From Comamonadaceae bacterium (GTDB taxonomy: Bacteria; Pseudomonadota; Gammaproteobacteria; Burkholderiales; Burkholderiaceae_C): a DNA stretch of 6,489 nucleotides. The stretch lies in contig CANFZJ010000184.1 in assembly GCA_947451445.1 (NCBI GenBank), positions 1 to 6,489 on the forward strand. The letters are read 5' to 3'. Below the pieces are notes generated by a model. That model saw nothing but the letters and a program-made list of their open reading frames with translations, ran no database searches and had not been told where the DNA came from. Below are positions 1-6,489 of this stretch, one piece after another. Position 1 is the stretch's first letter, and each line of letters starts with the position of its first letter. Position numbers and translations under genes: made by a program.

Positions 1-753
<753 letters not shown>

Positions 754-798
754 GGTGGTGTCTTTCAAAAGATCAAGGGAACTGACGGTTTGCAGCGC

Positions 799-814
799 CT
801 GACATTAACTACAG
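799..814 (-). promoter_or_regulatory. Second LexA-like box abutting the first
   Basis: On the minus strand the site reads CTGTAGTTAATGTCAG, again CTG-N10-CAG, with a perfect CTGT left half and TCAG for ACAG on the right. Only 1 bp separates it from the first site, so the two dyad centres are 17 bp apart, about one and a half helical turns. The match is slightly weaker than the first box, and its function is inferred from spacing and position alone. Confidence 0.6.
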
Positions 815-815
815 G

Positions 816-833
816 CTGGATGCTTGAACAGTA
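816..833 (-). promoter_or_regulatory. LexA box (SOS operator) of recA, proximal to promoter
   Basis: Read on the minus strand the site is TACTGTTCAAGCATCCAG. It has the CTG-N10-CAG spacing of the gammaproteobacterial/betaproteobacterial LexA operator. Its left half, TACTGT, is a perfect consensus half-site; the right half has CCAG for ACAG. It resembles the E. coli recA operator TACTGT-N8-ACAG, including a shared central AGCAT. It overlaps the end of the predicted -10 and the likely transcription start of recA, where a repressor would block initiation. Confidence 0.8.
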
Positions 834-860
834 GTTTATGAGTGCATTCAAAATCTTCAA
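833..860 (-). promoter_or_regulatory. Probable sigma-70 promoter of recA
   Basis: On the minus strand TTGAAG (860-855) and TAAACT (838-833) are separated by 16 bp. Each matches four of six consensus positions. The predicted start, near 826, falls inside the stronger LexA box, giving a leader of about 73 nt before the recA ATG. The promoter is placed by eye and supported mostly by its overlap with the operator. Confidence 0.45.
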
Positions 861-895
861 AGCAATTTTTAGTCAGTTTGCCTTACCATCAAACC

Positions 896-1366
896 ATGGC
901 AAATTTAACGGAAGAAAGCTGGCGCGCCACCCACCTGGGCCGCTTGCTAGACAGCGCGCTGCGCCAGTTTGACGCCCGGGTGCTGGCGCTGGTGGCGCGC
1001 AACATCGAGGTGCCGCTGGCGCTGGGCAACCTGGCCGCACGGGCCCAGGTAGGCGCGGCGCACATCCACATCACCCGGCATCTGCCTTTGCCAGGCGCGC
1101 GGCTCACCGACCTGGCCGCCCAGGCCGGCATGAGCAAACAGGCCATGGGCGACCTGGTGGACCAGTGCGTGGCCTGGGGCATGGTGGCGCGCGTGCCCGA
1201 CCCGCTGGACGCCCGGGCCCGGCGCGTGGTGTTCACCGCCACCGGGCTGGCCTGGCTGCAGGCCTACCAGGCTGCCGTGGCGCAGGCAGAGGCCGAATTC
1301 CGCCAAGCCGTCAGCCCCGAGGTGGCCACCGTCGTCGCCCTGGGACTAGAAGCCTACGCGGCCTAG
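896..1366 (+). CDS. MarR-like winged-helix transcriptional regulator
   Basis: A 156-residue protein of typical MarR-family length. The central part (about 66-114) has the family's HTH-wing pattern: LTDLAAQAGMSKQAMGDLVDQ as helix-turn-helix, then a wing with DPLDARARRVVFTATG, matching the usual D-x-D-x-R pattern before the T-x-x-G turn. The flanking N- and C-terminal helices would form the dimer interface. MarR proteins are dimeric repressors or activators that often sense phenolic compounds or oxidation; the ligand here cannot be read from sequence. One Cys (91) lies in the recognition region. The ATG at 896 is preferred over an in-frame GTG at 842, since neither has a Shine-Dalgarno and the extra 18 residues look unlike the family. 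The gene diverges from recA and is followed after 35 bp by a response regulator, so co-transcription is likely. Confidence 0.8.
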   Translation: MANLTEESWRATHLGRLLDSALRQFDARVLALVARNIEVPLALGNLAARAQVGAAHIHITRHLPLPGARLTDLAAQAGMSKQAMGDLVDQCVAWGMVARVPDPLDARARRVVFTATGLAWLQAYQAAVAQAEAEFRQAVSPEVATVVALGLEAYAA

Positions 1367-1387
1367 AATCGCCCGCATAAGACCTAC

Positions 1388-1395
1388 AAAGGGGA
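1388..1395 (+). promoter_or_regulatory. Strong ribosome binding site of the response regulator
   Basis: AAAGGGGA lies 6 nt before the ATG at 1402 and fixes that start. It is the strongest Shine-Dalgarno in the first third of the window and contrasts with the MarR gene just upstream, which has none visible. Confidence 0.7.
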
Positions 1396-1401
1396 CAAAA
1401 A

Positions 1402-2076
1402 ATGCGCATATTGATTGCCGAAGACGACCAGGTGCTGGCCGATGGCCTGCTGCGCGGGCTGCGCGCTTCGGGGGCGGCGGTGGACCACGTGGCCAACGGT
1501 AGCGAGGCCGATGCGGCGCTGCTGACCAACAAAGAATTCGACCTGCTGATCCTCGACCTGGGCCTGCCCAAAATGCACGGGCTGGAGGTGCTGAAACGCC
1601 TGCGGGCCCGTGGCTCGTCGCTGCCGGTGCTGATTTTGACCGCCGCCGACAGTGTGGAAGAGCGTGTCAAAGGCCTGGACTACGGGGCCGACGACTACAT
1701 GGCCAAGCCGTTTTCACTGCAAGAGCTGGAAGCCCGGGTGCGCGCCCTGGCCCGGCGCGGTGCCGGTGCGGCCAGCAGCAACATCCAGCACGGCCCGCTG
1801 GTGTACGACCAGGCCGGACGCATGGCCACCATCGACGGCAAGATGGTGGAGCTGTCGGCGCGCGAACTGGGCCTGCTGGAGGTGCTGCTGCAGCGCGCCG
1901 GGCGGCTGGTCAGCAAGGAACAGCTGATCGAGCGGCTGTGCGAATGGGGCGAAGAGGTCAGCGTCAACGCCATCGAGGTCTACATCTACCGGCTGCGCAA
2001 GAAGATCGAAAAAGGCCCGATCCGCATTGCCACCGTGCGCGGCCTGGGCTATTGTCTGGAGAAGATCGCCGCCTGA
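1402..2076 (+). CDS. OmpR/PhoB-family two-component response regulator
   Basis: A 224-residue cytoplasmic DNA-binding response regulator. The receiver domain (about 1-115) has the acidic pocket E7-D8-D9, phospho-acceptor Asp52 in LLILDLGLP, Thr80 in VLILTAAD, Tyr99, and Lys102 in the MAKPF motif, so it should be phosphorylatable. A Gly/Ala-rich linker (120-127) leads to the winged-helix output domain (about 129-221), with recognition helix NAIEVYIYRLRKKI and wing TVRGLGYCLE. It most resembles the QseB/PmrA/TctD-like subgroup; the exact orthologue cannot be set by eye. These regulators normally sit next to their histidine kinase, but none lies downstream (next is an EF-G gene) or elsewhere in this window. 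It may therefore be an orphan, use a distant kinase, or have lost its partner. It probably shares a transcript with the MarR gene upstream. Confidence 0.93.
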   Translation: MRILIAEDDQVLADGLLRGLRASGAAVDHVANGSEADAALLTNKEFDLLILDLGLPKMHGLEVLKRLRARGSSLPVLILTAADSVEERVKGLDYGADDYMAKPFSLQELEARVRALARRGAGAASSNIQHGPLVYDQAGRMATIDGKMVELSARELGLLEVLLQRAGRLVSKEQLIERLCEWGEEVSVNAIEVYIYRLRKKIEKGPIRIATVRGLGYCLEKIAA

Positions 2077-2080
2077 ATCT

Positions 2081-2102
2081 GTAGGACTTGCGTAAGTCCT
2101 GC
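2081..2102. repeat. Perfect palindrome between response regulator and EF-G gene
   Basis: AGGACTT (2083-2089) and AAGTCCT (2094-2100) are exact reverse complements around a GCGT loop. The stem extends to 9 bp with a G-T wobble and a G-C pair. It starts 4 nt after the response-regulator stop codon. No T-tract follows, so it is not a canonical intrinsic terminator. It could attenuate transcription, stabilise the upstream mRNA 3' end, or be a dispersed repeat or remnant of a mobile element. Confidence 0.6.
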
Positions 2103-2123
2103 TCTGTCATGGGGGCCGTCTGC

Positions 2124-2129
2124 AAGGAG
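2124..2129 (+). promoter_or_regulatory. Ribosome binding site deciding the EF-G start
   Basis: AAGGAG lies 6 nt before the ATG at 2136. This favours 2136 over the in-frame TTG at 2088 and ATG at 2109, which have no such signal. The TTG would also place the start codon inside the palindrome. Confidence 0.75.
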
Positions 2130-2135
2130 ACTGGC

Positions 2136-4142
2136 ATGCATGCGCAACGCCCCCTACGCAACATCGGCATCATCGCCCACGTGGATGCTGGCAAGACCAC
2201 CGTCAGCGAGCGGGTGCTGTTCACCACCGGCGAAATCCACCGCACCGGTGAAGTCCACGACGGCAACACCACCATGGACTACGACCCGCAGGAGCGGGCG
2301 CGCGGCATCACCATCAACAGCGCCGCCACCACCGTGGCCTGGCGCGGCCACCAGATCAACCTGATCGACACACCCGGCCACATCGACTTCAACATCGAGG
2401 TGAGCCGCTCGCTGCGCGTGCTGGACGGCGCGGTAGTGGTCTTCGACGGCGTGGCCGGGGTCGAGCCGCAAACCGAAACCAACTGGCGCCTGGCCGACCA
2501 GTACCACGTGCCGCGCATCGCGCTGGTCAACAAGCTGGACCGCACCGGGGCCGACTTTGCCCGCGTGGTCGCCATGCTGGCCGAGCGCCTGGGCGTCACC
2601 CCGCTGGTGCTGCAACTGCCCATCGGTGCGGAAGCCGCGTTCAGCGGCGTGGTCGATCTGCTGACCCTGCAAGCCCTGACCTGGCCGCCCAACGCCCAAG
2701 GCAAACCCACGCTGGAACACGGCCCCGTGCCCGAGCACATGCGGGCGGCAGTGGCAAGCGCGCGCCAAACGCTGGTGGAAACCGCCGTGGAACGCGACGA
2801 CACCCTGCTGGCCGCCTACCTGAACGGCGACGAACTGACAGACGCACAGCTGCGCAGCGGTATCCGCAAAGGCACGCTGGCAGGTGCCTTCGTGCCCGTG
2901 CTGGCCGGTGCCGCGCTGAAGAACAAGGGCATCGAGCCCCTGCTGGATGCCGTGGTGGACTACCTGCCTGCGCCCGAAGACCGCGCCAACCATTTGCCGC
3001 CCGGTGATGGCTTTGCCGCGCTGGTCTTCAAGGTGGTGCACGACGAGCACGGCACGCTGGGCTATCTGCGCGTTTACCGGGGCGAGGCCCATGCAGGCAG
3101 CCAGGTACTGAACGCCAACACCGGCCAGCGCGAACGCTTGTCGCGCGTGGTGCAAATGCATGCCGACCGGCGCGAAGAACTGGCACTGGCCCAAGCCGGT
3201 GACATCGTGGCCGTGGCGGGCCTGAAGGCCAGCAAGACCGGCCATACGCTGTGCGACCCGGCGCAGCCCCTGGTGCTGGAAGAAATCCACGCGCCCGAGC
3301 CCGTCATTGCGATGGCGGTGGAGCCGCGCTCGCGCGACGCGCAAAACCAGTTCTCGCGCGGCCTGCACATGCTGGTGGACGAAGACCCCAGCCTGCGCCT
3401 GGGCCAGGACGCCGACACCGGCCAAACCCTGTTGTCCGGCGTGGGCGAGCTGCAGCTGGAGGTAACGCTGGAAAAACTGCGCAGCCGCTTTGGCGTGACG
3501 GTGCACACCGGCCCGCCCCAGGTGGCGATGCGCGAAACCATTGCCCGCGCAGTCCAGGTGCGCTATCTGCACAAAAAGCAGAGCGGCGGCCCCGGCCAGT
3601 ACGCGGAGGTGGCGCTGCGCGTGGAGCCGCTGGAACGCGGGGCCGGGCTGCAGTTTGCCAATGCCATCACCGGCGGGGTCATCCCCAAGGACTACATCCC
3701 CAGCGTGGAGCAAGGCGTGCGCCGCGCGGCCCTGGCGGGCGTGCTGGCCGGGCACCCGGTGGTGGATGTGCGGGTGACGCTGGACGACGGCAGCTTCCAC
3801 GAGAAAGACTCGTCCACCCTGGCCTTTGAGGTGGCCGGTGCCGCCGCGTTTAACCAGGCGCTGCGCGAGGCCGGGCCCACACTGCTGGAGCCGGTGATGG
3901 CGCTGGAAGTCACCACGCCCCTGGACCACGTGGGCGACGTGATCGGCGACCTGAACCGCCGCCGTGGCAACGTGCGCAGCCAGGACCAGCGCGGTAACGC
4001 CGCCGTGCTGCGCGCCATGGTGCCGCTGCAAACGCTGTTTGGCTACATCGGCCACCTGCGCGCGCTGACCGCCGGACGGGCCAGCTACACCATGCAGTTT
4101 GACCACTACGCCGTAGCGCCACGGGAGGCGGCACACGCGTAA
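2136..4142 (+). CDS. fusA: EF-G-type translation elongation GTPase (probable second EF-G)
   Basis: EF-G drives tRNA-mRNA translocation and, with RRF, ribosome recycling. This 668-residue protein has every EF-G domain: G1 AHVDAGKT (14-21), switch I RGITI (56-60), G3 DTPGH (78-82, catalytic His82), G4 NKLD (132-135), a G' insertion (about 150-250), G5-like GAALKNKG (258-265), domain II (about 290-385), domain III (about 388-465), domain IV with HKKQSGGPGQ (479-488) and tip loop GSFHEKDSS (552-560, His555), and domain V ending GRASYTMQFDHY. The preserved tip His and KQSGG loop argue for a real translocase, not a TetM-type ribosomal protection protein. It is about 35 residues shorter than E. coli EF-G, mainly from a shorter G domain and C terminus. 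No str-operon neighbours (rpsL, rpsG, tufA) are present, so it is probably a paralog of the housekeeping copy. It follows the response regulator by 59 bp. Confidence 0.93.
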   Translation: MHAQRPLRNIGIIAHVDAGKTTVSERVLFTTGEIHRTGEVHDGNTTMDYDPQERARGITINSAATTVAWRGHQINLIDTPGHIDFNIEVSRSLRVLDGAVVVFDGVAGVEPQTETNWRLADQYHVPRIALVNKLDRTGADFARVVAMLAERLGVTPLVLQLPIGAEAAFSGVVDLLTLQALTWPPNAQGKPTLEHGPVPEHMRAAVASARQTLVETAVERDDTLLAAYLNGDELTDAQLRSGIRKGTLAGAFVPVLAGAALKNKGIEPLLDAVVDYLPAPEDRANHLPPGDGFAALVFKVVHDEHGTLGYLRVYRGEAHAGSQVLNANTGQRERLSRVVQMHADRREELALAQAGDIVAVAGLKASKTGHTLCDPAQPLVLEEIHAPEPVIAMAVEPRSRDAQNQFSRGLHMLVDEDPSLRLGQDADTGQTLLSGVGELQLEVTLEKLRSRFGVTVHTGPPQVAMRETIARAVQVRYLHKKQSGGPGQYAEVALRVEPLERGAGLQFANAITGGVIPKDYIPSVEQGVRRAALAGVLAGHPVVDVRVTLDDGSFHEKDSSTLAFEVAGAAAFNQALREAGPTLLEPVMALEVTTPLDHVGDVIGDLNRRRGNVRSQDQRGNAAVLRAMVPLQTLFGYIGHLRALTAGRASYTMQFDHYAVAPREAAHA

Positions 4143-4236
4143 TGGGCTCACCCCCAGGCTTGCCCACTTCGTGTGGCCGCCAACCCCCTTGCAGGGGGCG
4201 ATGCCTACGGCCTGGCAAAGCCAGTTCCGTGGCATC
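4143..4236. repeat. GC-rich REP-like palindrome cluster after the EF-G stop
   Basis: Several inverted pairs lie in tandem: TGGGC (4143-4147) with GCCCA (4162-4166); CCCCCT (4184-4189) with AGGGGG (4193-4198); and a compound stem in which GATGCC (4200-4205) pairs GGCATC (4231-4236), CGG (4208-4210) pairs CCG (4227-4229), and CTGGC (4212-4216) pairs GCCAG (4220-4224) around an AAA loop. It starts directly at the EF-G stop codon. The sequence style recalls intergenic repeats common in Comamonadaceae, from memory and unsearched. Lying between convergent genes, it probably ends or protects transcripts, though there is no T-tract. Confidence 0.65.
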
Positions 4237-4268
4237 CTGGAATAAAAGCCATGCGCCCGTGAACGCCA

Positions 4269-4375
4269 GTAATTCCATTTCCAAATCATTTCTGTCTAGG
4301 CGTGAAGCCGCAGACAGTGCTGTAGCACGGCAAGGCGAAACAACAACGACAGGGATGATTTAGAAATGGAATTAC
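4269..4375. repeat. 107-bp MITE-like element with 28-bp inverted ends
   Basis: The left arm (4269-4296, beginning GTAATTCCATTTC) and right arm (4348-4375, ending GAAATGGAATTAC) are reverse complements at 25 of 28 positions; two of the three mismatches (4290, 4291) would be G-U pairs in RNA. The 51-bp interior holds further dyads: CTGTCT (4292-4297) with AGACAG (4312-4317), which competes with the long stem, and GTGCT-GT-AGCAC (4317-4328). The arms are AT-rich against a GC-rich background, suggesting a different origin. No target-site duplication is clear and no protein is encoded. It could be a MITE, a dispersed repeat, or a structured RNA or bidirectional terminator. Confidence 0.75.
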
Positions 4376-4391
4376 CGCGGTTTACACCGCG
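4376..4391. terminator. Hairpin enclosing the flavoprotein stop codon
   Basis: CGCGGT (4376-4381) and ACCGCG (4386-4391) form a perfect 6-bp stem with a TTAC loop. The minus-strand TAA stop (4384-4382) lies in the loop. It abuts the right end of the inverted-repeat element. No U-run follows on either strand, so a terminator role is only a possibility. Confidence 0.35.
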
Positions 4392-5035
4392 CTCTGCCAG
4401 CCCAGCACGTAGCCAGGCGTCGCCACCGCCACCTGCGCGTCCACCACGGGCGCGCCGTGCGTCTGCAGCAGCGGCAGCACACCAGCCCACACGGGGATGT
4501 CCATGTCTTCGGCGTCGTCATTCGGCCCACCGCTGCGCACCTTGCAGGCGGCTTCATCCAGCGCGATGCGCATCACCGTGGTGGCAGCAAATTCCTTGTC
4601 GCTGCCGGCGCGGATTTCGGCCTGCCGGCCTGGCACCAGCGATTCCATGAAAGCGGCCAGTGCAGCCCGTTTGGCGGCATCCTCCGTCACCCGTTCAAAG
4701 CAACCGTAGATGACCGCCGAGCGGTAATTCATCGAATGGTTGAAGGCCGAGCGGGCCAGCACCAAACCGTCCACATGGGTGATGCTGACGCAGACCTGCA
4801 CATCCCCAGACAGCAGCTTCAGCAGCCGCCCGCCGTTGGAGCCGTGGATGTACAAATGCCCGCCCTCGCGCCAGCAGGCCGTGGGAATGCAGTGCGTGCC
4901 CTTGGCGTCCTGAAAAGCGATGTGGCACAGATAGGCCGCATCGACGATGGCGTACAGCGTGCTGCGCTGGTAGTCGGCGTTCTCGGCAATGCGGCGGATG
5001 CGGGTGCGGTCGCTGGGGGCGGTGGGGTTCGTCAT
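4382..5035 (-). CDS. Pyridoxamine 5'-phosphate oxidase-family FMN protein (NimA/COG3467-like)
   Basis: A 217-residue soluble protein with the split-barrel flavin-binding pattern. Recognisable segments are the N-terminal strand STLYAIVDAAYLCHIAF (25-41), CIPTACWREGGHLYIHGS (49-66), KLLSGDVQVCVSIT (73-86), and the signature RSAFNHSMNYRSAVIYG (95-111) typical of the NimA-like branch, followed by a helix (119-133) and a C-terminal extension with VRSGGPNDD and IPVWAGVLPL. Members bind FMN or other cofactors and include 5-nitroimidazole reductases, but most have no proven substrate; true PdxH activity is not implied. The gene is divergent from a MocR regulator across 93 bp, a common pairing that suggests the regulator controls it. 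The ATG at 5035 has no strong Shine-Dalgarno. Low confidence applies to the substrate, not the fold. Confidence 0.88.
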   Translation of the reverse strand: MTNPTAPSDRTRIRRIAENADYQRSTLYAIVDAAYLCHIAFQDAKGTHCIPTACWREGGHLYIHGSNGGRLLKLLSGDVQVCVSITHVDGLVLARSAFNHSMNYRSAVIYGCFERVTEDAAKRAALAAFMESLVPGRQAEIRAGSDKEFAATTVMRIALDEAACKVRSGGPNDDAEDMDIPVWAGVLPLLQTHGAPVVDAQVAVATPGYVLGWQSAV

Positions 5036-5067
5036 GGCGGTAACTCAAAAACAAGAAAAGAAGCCGC

Positions 5068-5106
5068 ACTATAATTTTTTGTGGCTCTACCAATAGAACC
5101 ATAACC
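5068..5106. promoter_or_regulatory. Divergent promoter/operator region of flavoprotein and MocR genes
   Basis: The minus strand has TATAGT (5073-5068), a five-of-six -10 match, giving a start about 25 nt before the flavoprotein ATG. No good -35 sits at proper distance, as expected for an activated promoter. Just upstream, 5089-5106 carries repeated ACC units (ACCAATAG at 5089, AACCATAACC at 5097), the kind of direct repeats bound by MocR proteins. Where the -35 would lie overlaps these repeats. Assignment as the MocR operator is inference. Confidence 0.5.
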
Positions 5107-5128
5107 TAGCCATTTTTTAGGGCCACCT

Positions 5129-6489
5129 ATGGACTACGCACTGCTGTTGGCACAGTACACCGCCGCCCAGGCACCGCAAGGCGGGCCGCGCCAGCGGCTG
5201 CTGCACGGCTGCCTGCGCGCCGCCATCCGCAACGGCACGCTGGGCCCGGGCACCCGGCTGCTGGCCACACGCCAGCTGGCCAGCGACCTGGGCCTGTCGC
5301 GCAACACCGTGCTGTACGCCTACGACCAACTGGCCACCGAAGGCTATGTGCTGCCCGACCGGCGCGGCACCGTGGTGGCCGACCTGGCACCGCGTACCGC
5401 AGCCCCCACCGTAAAAACCGCCGAGGCACCGCCCGCCCTGTCGCGCCGCGCCCAACCCCTGGTTCACCACGCCCCCCTGCCCGAGGCCCATTGGATGGGC
5501 GCTTTTGTGCCCGGCGTGCCCTCGTTGGCCGACTTCCCGCTGGCCACCTGGCGGCGCCTGATGGACCAGGCCTGGCGCAGCCTCTCCACCGTGCAGCTGA
5601 ACTACGGCGGCCCCGCCGGGCAACCCGTGCTGCGCGAAGCCATTGCCGCGCATTTGCGCGCCTCACGCGGCGTGGTGTGCGACGCCCGCCAGGTGTTCAT
5701 TACCGACGGCACGCAAGGCAGCCTGGACCTGTGCGCCCACGCCTTTGCCGATGCAGGCGACACCGTGTGGCTGGAAAACCCCGGCTACCGGGGCGCGCTG
5801 ACCGCCTTCCACAGCGCCGAGCTGCGCGTACACGGCATAGCGGTCGATGCCGACGGCATGGCCCCCAGCGCCGCCGACTGGCAGCAGCACCCGCCCAAAC
5901 TGGTCTACGCCACGCCGTCCCACCAGTACCCGCTGGGCAGCGTGCTGAGTTTGGCGCGGCGGCTGGCGCTGATCGCCCAGGCCCAGGCCGTGGGCGCGCT
6001 GGTGCTGGAGGACGACTACGACAGCGAATTCCGCCATGACGGCCCGCCGCTGGCCGCCATGCAAGGCCTGCAGCCCGATGCGCCCGTGCTCTACCTGGGC
6101 ACCTTCAGCAAAACCATGTTCCCCGCGCTGCGCATCGGCTTCATGGTCGTGCCGCAAAACCGGGTGGCGGCGCTGGAACAGCTGGCTACGCAAGCCCTGC
6201 CCCGGGGCCGCGCTGCCGACCAGCTGGCGCTGGCCGAGTTTTTACGCAGCGGCCAGTTCGCCACCCATCTGCGCCGCATGCGCCGCCTGTACCGGCAGCG
6301 CCGCGACGCCCTGCGCAGCGCGCTGCAACGGCATTTGGGGGATGTAGGTACGGTATGCGGCGGCTCGGCAGGCATGCACCTGGCGCTGATGCTGGACCCG
6401 GCCATTTCCGACGTGGCCGTCAGCAGCCAGGCCCTGCAAAGCGGCATCGTGGCCCACGCCTTGAGCGCCCACGCGGTCGGTGGTGGCCC
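5129..6489 (+). CDS. MocR/PdxR-type GntR-aminotransferase transcriptional regulator (C-terminus cut by window edge)
   Basis: MocR regulators fuse a GntR winged helix to a fold-type I aminotransferase domain that binds PLP and senses it or an amino compound. From the ATG at 5129 there are 453 open codons to the window edge; family members are usually about 450-500 residues, so little is missing. The HTH lies at about 23-75 (GTRLLATRQLASDLGLSRNT, then YDQLATEGYV). An Ala/Pro-rich linker covers about 85-120. The aminotransferase part shows NYGGPAGQPVLREAIAAHL (158-176), ENPGYRGA (216-223), TPSHQYPLG (262-270), LVLEDDYDSEFR (291-302, PLP-ring Asp), and the Schiff-base lysine K328 in GTFSKTMFPALRIGF. 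Key PLP residues are intact, so it should bind the cofactor. AGGG lies 6 nt before the start. It is divergent from a PNPOx-like flavoprotein gene and is likely its regulator; pdxR orthology is plausible but unproven. Confidence 0.93.
   Translation, partial: MDYALLLAQYTAAQAPQGGPRQRLLHGCLRAAIRNGTLGPGTRLLATRQLASDLGLSRNTVLYAYDQLATEGYVLPDRRGTVVADLAPRTAAPTVKTAEAPPALSRRAQPLVHHAPLPEAHWMGAFVPGVPSLADFPLATWRRLMDQAWRSLSTVQLNYGGPAGQPVLREAIAAHLRASRGVVCDARQVFITDGTQGSLDLCAHAFADAGDTVWLENPGYRGALTAFHSAELRVHGIAVDADGMAPSAADWQQHPPKLVYATPSHQYPLGSVLSLARRLALIAQAQAVGALVLEDDYDSEFRHDGPPLAAMQGLQPDAPVLYLGTFSKTMFPALRIGFMVVPQNRVAALEQLATQALPRGRAADQLALAEFLRSGQFATHLRRMRRLYRQRRDALRSALQRHLGDVGTVCGGSAGMHLALMLDPAISDVAVSSQALQSGIVAHALSAHAVGGG

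Noticed and set aside
783..794. A further CTG/CAG pair near the LexA boxes as a third operator
   Set aside because: The halves are only 8 bp apart instead of 10, so it does not fit the LexA spacing.
842..895. GTG start at 842 for the MarR-like gene, adding 18 residues
   Set aside because: No ribosome binding site, and the extra stretch is Ser/Lys/Gln-rich and unlike the family; ATG at 896 is preferred, though neither start is well supported.
2136..4142. Identification as a TetM/TetO ribosomal protection protein
   Set aside because: Domain IV carries EF-G-type loops (HKKQSGGPGQ, GSFHEKDSS) and domain V ends as in EF-G, not with the TetM C-terminal helix motifs.
2154..4289. A 711-codon open frame on the minus strand opposite the EF-G gene
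   Set aside because: It is antisense to a clear EF-G with full family motifs; its translation is rich in His, Gln, Gly and Val, as expected from the reverse of GC-rich coding DNA, and shows no recognisable domain.
4142..4363. A 73-codon plus-strand frame whose ATG overlaps the EF-G stop (TAATG)
   Set aside because: The stop/start overlap suggests coupling, but the frame is made entirely of the palindromic repeats. The same NSISKS peptide appears in the minus-strand reading of the other arm, showing that it reflects the inverted repeat.
5491..6039. 182-codon plus-strand frame and similar minus-strand frames at 5117-6472
   Set aside because: These are frame shadows of the MocR regulator, which reads continuously from 5129 with HTH and PLP-lysine motifs.

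Overview
The window looks like chromosomal DNA from a betaproteobacterium, most likely order Burkholderiales and probably near the Comamonadaceae (Rhodoferax/Acidovorax type). The reasons are the very high GC with G/C-ending codons throughout, the RecA sequence, a MarR/response-regulator pair beside recA, and palindromic repeats of a style I associate with that family. This is inference from sequence character; no database search was run.

Layout: (1) 1-753, minus strand: the first 251 codons of recA, running off the left edge. (2) 754-895: divergent promoter region with two abutting LexA-box-like sites and a probable recA promoter. (3) 896-2076, plus strand: a small MarR-like regulator, then 35 bp later an OmpR/PhoB-class response regulator. 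(4) 2136-4142, plus strand: a complete 668-residue EF-G-type translational GTPase, separated from the response regulator by a 9-bp-stem palindrome. No histidine kinase follows the response regulator. (5) 4143-4391: a 239-bp intergenic region between convergent genes, filled with palindromes: a GC-rich REP-like cluster, a 107-bp element with 28-bp imperfect inverted ends, and a hairpin that contains the stop codon of the next gene. (6) 4382-5035, minus strand: a pyridoxamine-5'-phosphate-oxidase-like (NimA/COG3467-type) flavoprotein. (7) 5036-5128: a short divergent control region. (8) 5129-6489, plus strand: a MocR/PdxR-type GntR-aminotransferase regulator, cut off by the right edge.

How the genes relate: recA is under evident SOS control. 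The MarR, response regulator and EF-G genes are co-directional and could form one transcription unit, although the palindrome may split it. The flavoprotein and MocR regulator form a classic divergent regulator/target pair, probably linked to vitamin B6/PLP sensing. I see no undescribed defence or mobile system with its own genes. The least ordinary parts are the 107-bp inverted-repeat element, the tandem LexA sites, and an EF-G paralog next to a kinase-less response regulator.
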